64,000 nt of DNA from Modestobacter sp. VKM Ac-2986 (lineage in GTDB: Bacteria; Actinomycetota; Actinomycetes; Mycobacteriales; Geodermatophilaceae): positions 151,633 to 215,632 of the forward strand of contig NZ_JAPVBH010000008.1 of assembly GCF_026967795.1 (NCBI RefSeq), in the 5' to 3' direction. The translations under genes and the position numbers were made by a program. The first letter of the stretch is position 1; every line of letters starts with the position of its first letter. This document shows positions 61,860-64,000 of the stretch, piece after piece. The notes under the pieces are model-generated. The model did no database searches, was not told where the DNA came from, and was given only the letters and a program-made list of their open reading frames with translations.

Positions 61860-62776
61860 CCGCCGCCGCCACCGTGGACGGCGTCACGATGCGCTTCCGT
61901 GGGCACACCGCGTTGACCGACGTGTCGACGCAGATCGAGGCCGACACGATCACCGGTCTGCTCGGCCGCAACGGCGCCGGCAAGACGACCCTCCTGCAGC
62001 TGCTCACCGGCCACCGGGTGCCCACGACGGGCCGGGTCCGCGTGCTGGGCCAGGCCCCGTTCGAGAACGACGCCGTCCTGAGCCGGATGTGCTTCATCAA
62101 GGAGGGCCAGCGGTACCCCGACCACTTCCGGGTCCGCGACGCGCTCACGGCTGCGGCGATGCTGTACCCGGCGTGGGACGCCGACCTGGCCGACCAGCTG
62201 GTCGACGACTTCGAGCTGCCACGGAAGCGGCCGATCAAGAAGCTGTCCCGCGGGATGAACTCGGCCGTGGGCATAGTGCTCGGGCTCGCCTCGCGCGCGC
62301 CGGTGACGCTCTTCGACGAGCCCTACCTGGGACTGGACGCCGTCGCTCGACAGCTGTTCTACGACCGACTGCTGGCCGACTACGCCGAGCACCCGCGCAC
62401 GATCGTCCTGTCGACGCACCTGATCGAGGAGATCAGCGACCTCCTCGAGCACGTGCTGCTCATCGACCACGGCCGCGTGCTCGTGGACAGCGACGCGGAG
62501 ACACTGCGTGCTTCCGCCCTGACCGTGGTCGGCCCGGCGCGCCAGGTCGCCACGTTCGCATCCGTGCACGAACTGTTGACGAGCGAGTCGATGGCGGGAC
62601 AGTCCCGTGCCGTCGTCCGGACCCGGACGCCGAACGCCCGGCGGGACGCCACCGACCTCGGGCTCACTGTCGAACACACCTCACTGCAGCAGCTCGTGGT
62701 CGGGATGAGCCGCGGCGCCACCGAGCACCCGGCTCCCAGCGCCGACCACCAGACCCCCCAGGGAGCATCCCGATGA
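61856..62776 (+). CDS. ABC transporter ATP-binding protein (YtrB-like)
   Basis: 306 residues. Walker A in GLLGRNGAGKTTLLQL, signature KLSRGMNSAVGIVLGLASRAP (LSGGQ replaced by LSRGM, as in YtrB-like proteins), Walker B VTLFDEPYLGLD and switch VLSTHLI. A C-terminal extension beyond the ATPase core (about residues 230-306) is usual for this group. GGAGG precedes the GTG. It ends by overlapping the permease start (ATGA). It drives transport of an unknown substrate, perhaps an antibiotic or lipid. Confidence 0.92.
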   Translation: MTAAATVDGVTMRFRGHTALTDVSTQIEADTITGLLGRNGAGKTTLLQLLTGHRVPTTGRVRVLGQAPFENDAVLSRMCFIKEGQRYPDHFRVRDALTAAAMLYPAWDADLADQLVDDFELPRKRPIKKLSRGMNSAVGIVLGLASRAPVTLFDEPYLGLDAVARQLFYDRLLADYAEHPRTIVLSTHLIEEISDLLEHVLLIDHGRVLVDSDAETLRASALTVVGPARQVATFASVHELLTSESMAGQSRAVVRTRTPNARRDATDLGLTVEHTSLQQLVVGMSRGATEHPAPSADHQTPQGASR

Positions 62777-63471
62777 ACCGCGTCCTCAGCGCCGCCCGGC
62801 TCCACCTGGCACACCCCCTGGTGGTCCTGGGCGTGCCGTGGATGATCGCGTCCATCGCCTTCGCCACCAACCTGGCGATCTGGGGGCTGGCCGACCTCGA
62901 CGCCCAAGCGGGTGAGGACAACACCGGCGGACTCGCCTCGCTGTACATCACCATGATCGTCGTCTTCGTCCAGACGGTGACCCAGGTGTTCCCCTTCGCC
63001 ATGGGGCTGAGCCTCAGCCGCCGCACCTACTACGCAGGGACGGCGCTGGCCGCGCTGGCACAGTCGCTGCTGTTCGGCATCGCACTCACCGCCCTCACCG
63101 CGATCGAGAACGCGACCGGCGGATGGGGCGTCGGGCTCGACTTCTGGGCACCCGGGCCGATCGACGTCGGCAACCCGGCACTGCAGCTGCTCGTCTTCAC
63201 GGTCCCGCTGGTGGCCGCCTGCTTCCTGGGCATCGGCATCGGCGTGGTCTTCAAGCGCTGGGGAGCCAACGGCATCTATGCGCTGAGCGCCGTCGGTCTG
63301 CTGGCCGTCGGGCTGACCGTCGTCCTCGTGACGTGGCGGGAGGCGTGGGCAGACGTCTGGACCTGGCTGTCGGACCGATCGGTCGAGTCGATGACGCTCG
63401 GCCTCCCGGCGCTGCTGACCCTGGCACTCGCCGTCGCCACCTACATCGGTCTCCGCCGGACCGTCCCCTGA
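62773..63471 (+). CDS. ABC transporter permease
   Basis: 232 residues with six predicted membrane helices: about 15-35, 60-82, 91-112, 137-158, 170-190 and 211-230. Helices 1-2 are separated by a short outside loop (DLDAQAGEDNTGG). The fold suits an ABC-2-type permease. It is the third gene of the GntR-ABC operon and is coupled to the ATPase. A terminator hairpin follows its stop. Confidence 0.87.
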   Translation: MNRVLSAARLHLAHPLVVLGVPWMIASIAFATNLAIWGLADLDAQAGEDNTGGLASLYITMIVVFVQTVTQVFPFAMGLSLSRRTYYAGTALAALAQSLLFGIALTALTAIENATGGWGVGLDFWAPGPIDVGNPALQLLVFTVPLVAACFLGIGIGVVFKRWGANGIYALSAVGLLAVGLTVVLVTWREAWADVWTWLSDRSVESMTLGLPALLTLALAVATYIGLRRTVP

Positions 63472-63485
63472 CCGTCCCGCCGTAC

Positions 63486-63520
63486 CGGACGGCCGGCCGC
63501 TCGTGGGCGCCGGCCGTCCG
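63486..63520. terminator. Hairpin after the GntR-ABC operon
   Basis: CGGACGGCCGGC (63486-63497) pairs perfectly with GCCGGCCGTCCG (63509-63520) around an 11-base loop, 14 bases past the permease stop. Confidence 0.8.
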
Positions 63521-63886
63521 TCACGTCCATCGGAGCCCGCGTCCAGCAGGACGTCGAGGAGCTCCCTCGCCACGGCAGGCGCGCCGGCACAGGAGATCGG
63601 CCAGCCCTGAGGCCCCGCGCGTCACGCCACGTCCCACGGACGACGTCAGTCGGTCGCACCGGGGCCCTGCCGACAGCAGAGCGTCCGCCGGGCGGCACCG
63701 TCCCTCGAGGACCCTGGCGGAGTCCACGACCCGAGGATAGCCTCATCGTTTCGTCACGGTCGCAAGCAGCAGGACCACTCGTACGAGGTGCCCACTCACC
63801 GGACCGGGACGCCGGCTCGTGATCGACCATCGTTCGTGGGAGCACGTGCGCGCGAGCGACGAGCCGACCTGGTCCAGACATGCAGA
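63521..63886. other. Intergenic stretch between the ABC operon and the rRNA operon
   Basis: No gene with good support. On the minus strand a 68-codon frame (63521-63727) begins GTG six bases after TATCCT, so a leaderless small gene is possible, but its composition is irregular (arginine/glycine-rich, no domain) and I do not call it. Otherwise I see nothing structured until the rRNA terminator. Confidence 0.4.
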
Positions 63887-63918
63887 AACGGGGCCACAGC
63901 TGATGCTGTGACCCCGTT
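63887..63918 (-). terminator. rRNA operon terminator
   Basis: Read on the minus strand, AACGGGGTCACAGC and GCTGTGGCCCCGTT form a 14-bp stem (one G-U pair) with a 4-base loop, followed by a T-rich TTTCT. It lies just past the 5S 3' end and terminates the rRNA transcript. Confidence 0.88.
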
Positions 63919-63929
63919 CCTGGGAGTTG

Positions 63930-64000
63930 TGTCCGGCGGCGTCCTACTCTCCCACCCCGTCCCCGGGGCAGTACCATCGGCGCTGAAAGGCTTAGCTTCC
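63930..64000 (-). rRNA. rrf: 5S ribosomal RNA, 3' part
   Basis: Minus-strand sequence contains GGTACTGCCCCGGGGAC and ends GGGAGAGTAGGACGCCGCCGGACA, the standard actinobacterial 5S 3' end. About 71 bases are in the window; the 5' end and the rest of the rRNA operon (23S, 16S) lie beyond the right edge. The terminator follows at 63887-63918. Confidence 0.92.

Noticed and set aside
63441..63977. Minus-strand 178-codon frame at the right end
   Set aside because: It overlaps the 5S rRNA 3' end and its terminator, so it cannot be an ordinary gene.

Overview
The window is very GC-rich, gene-dense actinobacterial DNA. It has frequent GTG starts, ATGA/GTGA stop-start overlaps, many leaderless-looking promoters (TANNNT six or seven bases before the start codon), a DUF485-ActP pair, a lone EgtE and a DUF4397/class F sortase/sigma/anti-sigma block. 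By gene style it resembles Geodermatophilaceae (Blastococcus, Geodermatophilus, Modestobacter), but this is inference; no search was run. Most of the window reads as chromosomal core. Roughly 16.5-26 kb looks accessory: TetR- and MarR-controlled reductases, two genes that appear to be in-frame deletion fusions, an orphan SMI1/KNR4 protein and a stretch of visibly lower GC with few genes.

Layout. 1-9.7 kb: a MacB/FtsX-type ABC exporter (permease cut by the window edge), a family 5 glycoside hydrolase divergent from an acyl-CoA synthetase, a rhodanese, a coupled pair of bacterial PH-domain membrane proteins, a divergent response regulator/soluble kinase pair, and a TetR gene divergent from a membrane protein. 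9.7-16.5 kb: manganese catalase with all five metal ligands, the DUF485-ActP acetate symporter operon, a Rieske oxygenase, a universal stress protein and an MFS exporter. 16.5-26.4 kb: the accessory stretch described above. 26.5-32.4 kb: a NarL-type two-component system whose sensor region is internally duplicated, followed by a second MacB/FtsX exporter. 32.5-39.5 kb: an MBL-fold hydrolase, a HAD hydrolase, a membrane protein with eight exact 10-residue repeats, an Fpg/Nei glycosylase, a small membrane protein with a YidC paralogue, DUF309, and a MEDS/HATPase regulator. 39.6-48.4 kb: EgtE, the DUF4397-sortase-sigma-anti-sigma module, an SDR, a stress protein, a CGNR regulator, two convergent EamA exporters and a LysR regulator.

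48.4-61.3 kb is a purine-nitrogen salvage region. It holds an 8-oxoguanine deaminase-like amidohydrolase, a three-subunit xanthine dehydrogenase-type molybdoenzyme (FAD, 2Fe-2S and Mo subunits, translationally coupled), a VOC protein, allantoicase, allantoinase and urease (ureABCFGD, with allantoinase coupled to ureD). Together these would oxidise hydroxypurines, open allantoin, release urea and produce ammonia. Uricase, hydroxyisourate hydrolase, OHCU decarboxylase and a ureidoglycolate-processing enzyme are not in the window. 61.4-63.5 kb is a GntR/YtrA-controlled ABC transporter operon with a clear operator. The right edge carries the 3' end of a 5S rRNA and the terminator of an rRNA operon read from the minus strand.

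The signals most worth following are: a GC-rich hairpin element that begins at or near a stop codon at four loci, with arms that change in a compensatory way; a second palindrome family that also forms the 5' end of the molybdenum-subunit coding sequence; the two deletion-fusion genes (MMPL-LuxR and GAF-SpoIIE); three helically phased TetR operators; a leaderless 11-codon ORF coupled to a membrane protein; and the tandem-repeat membrane protein.
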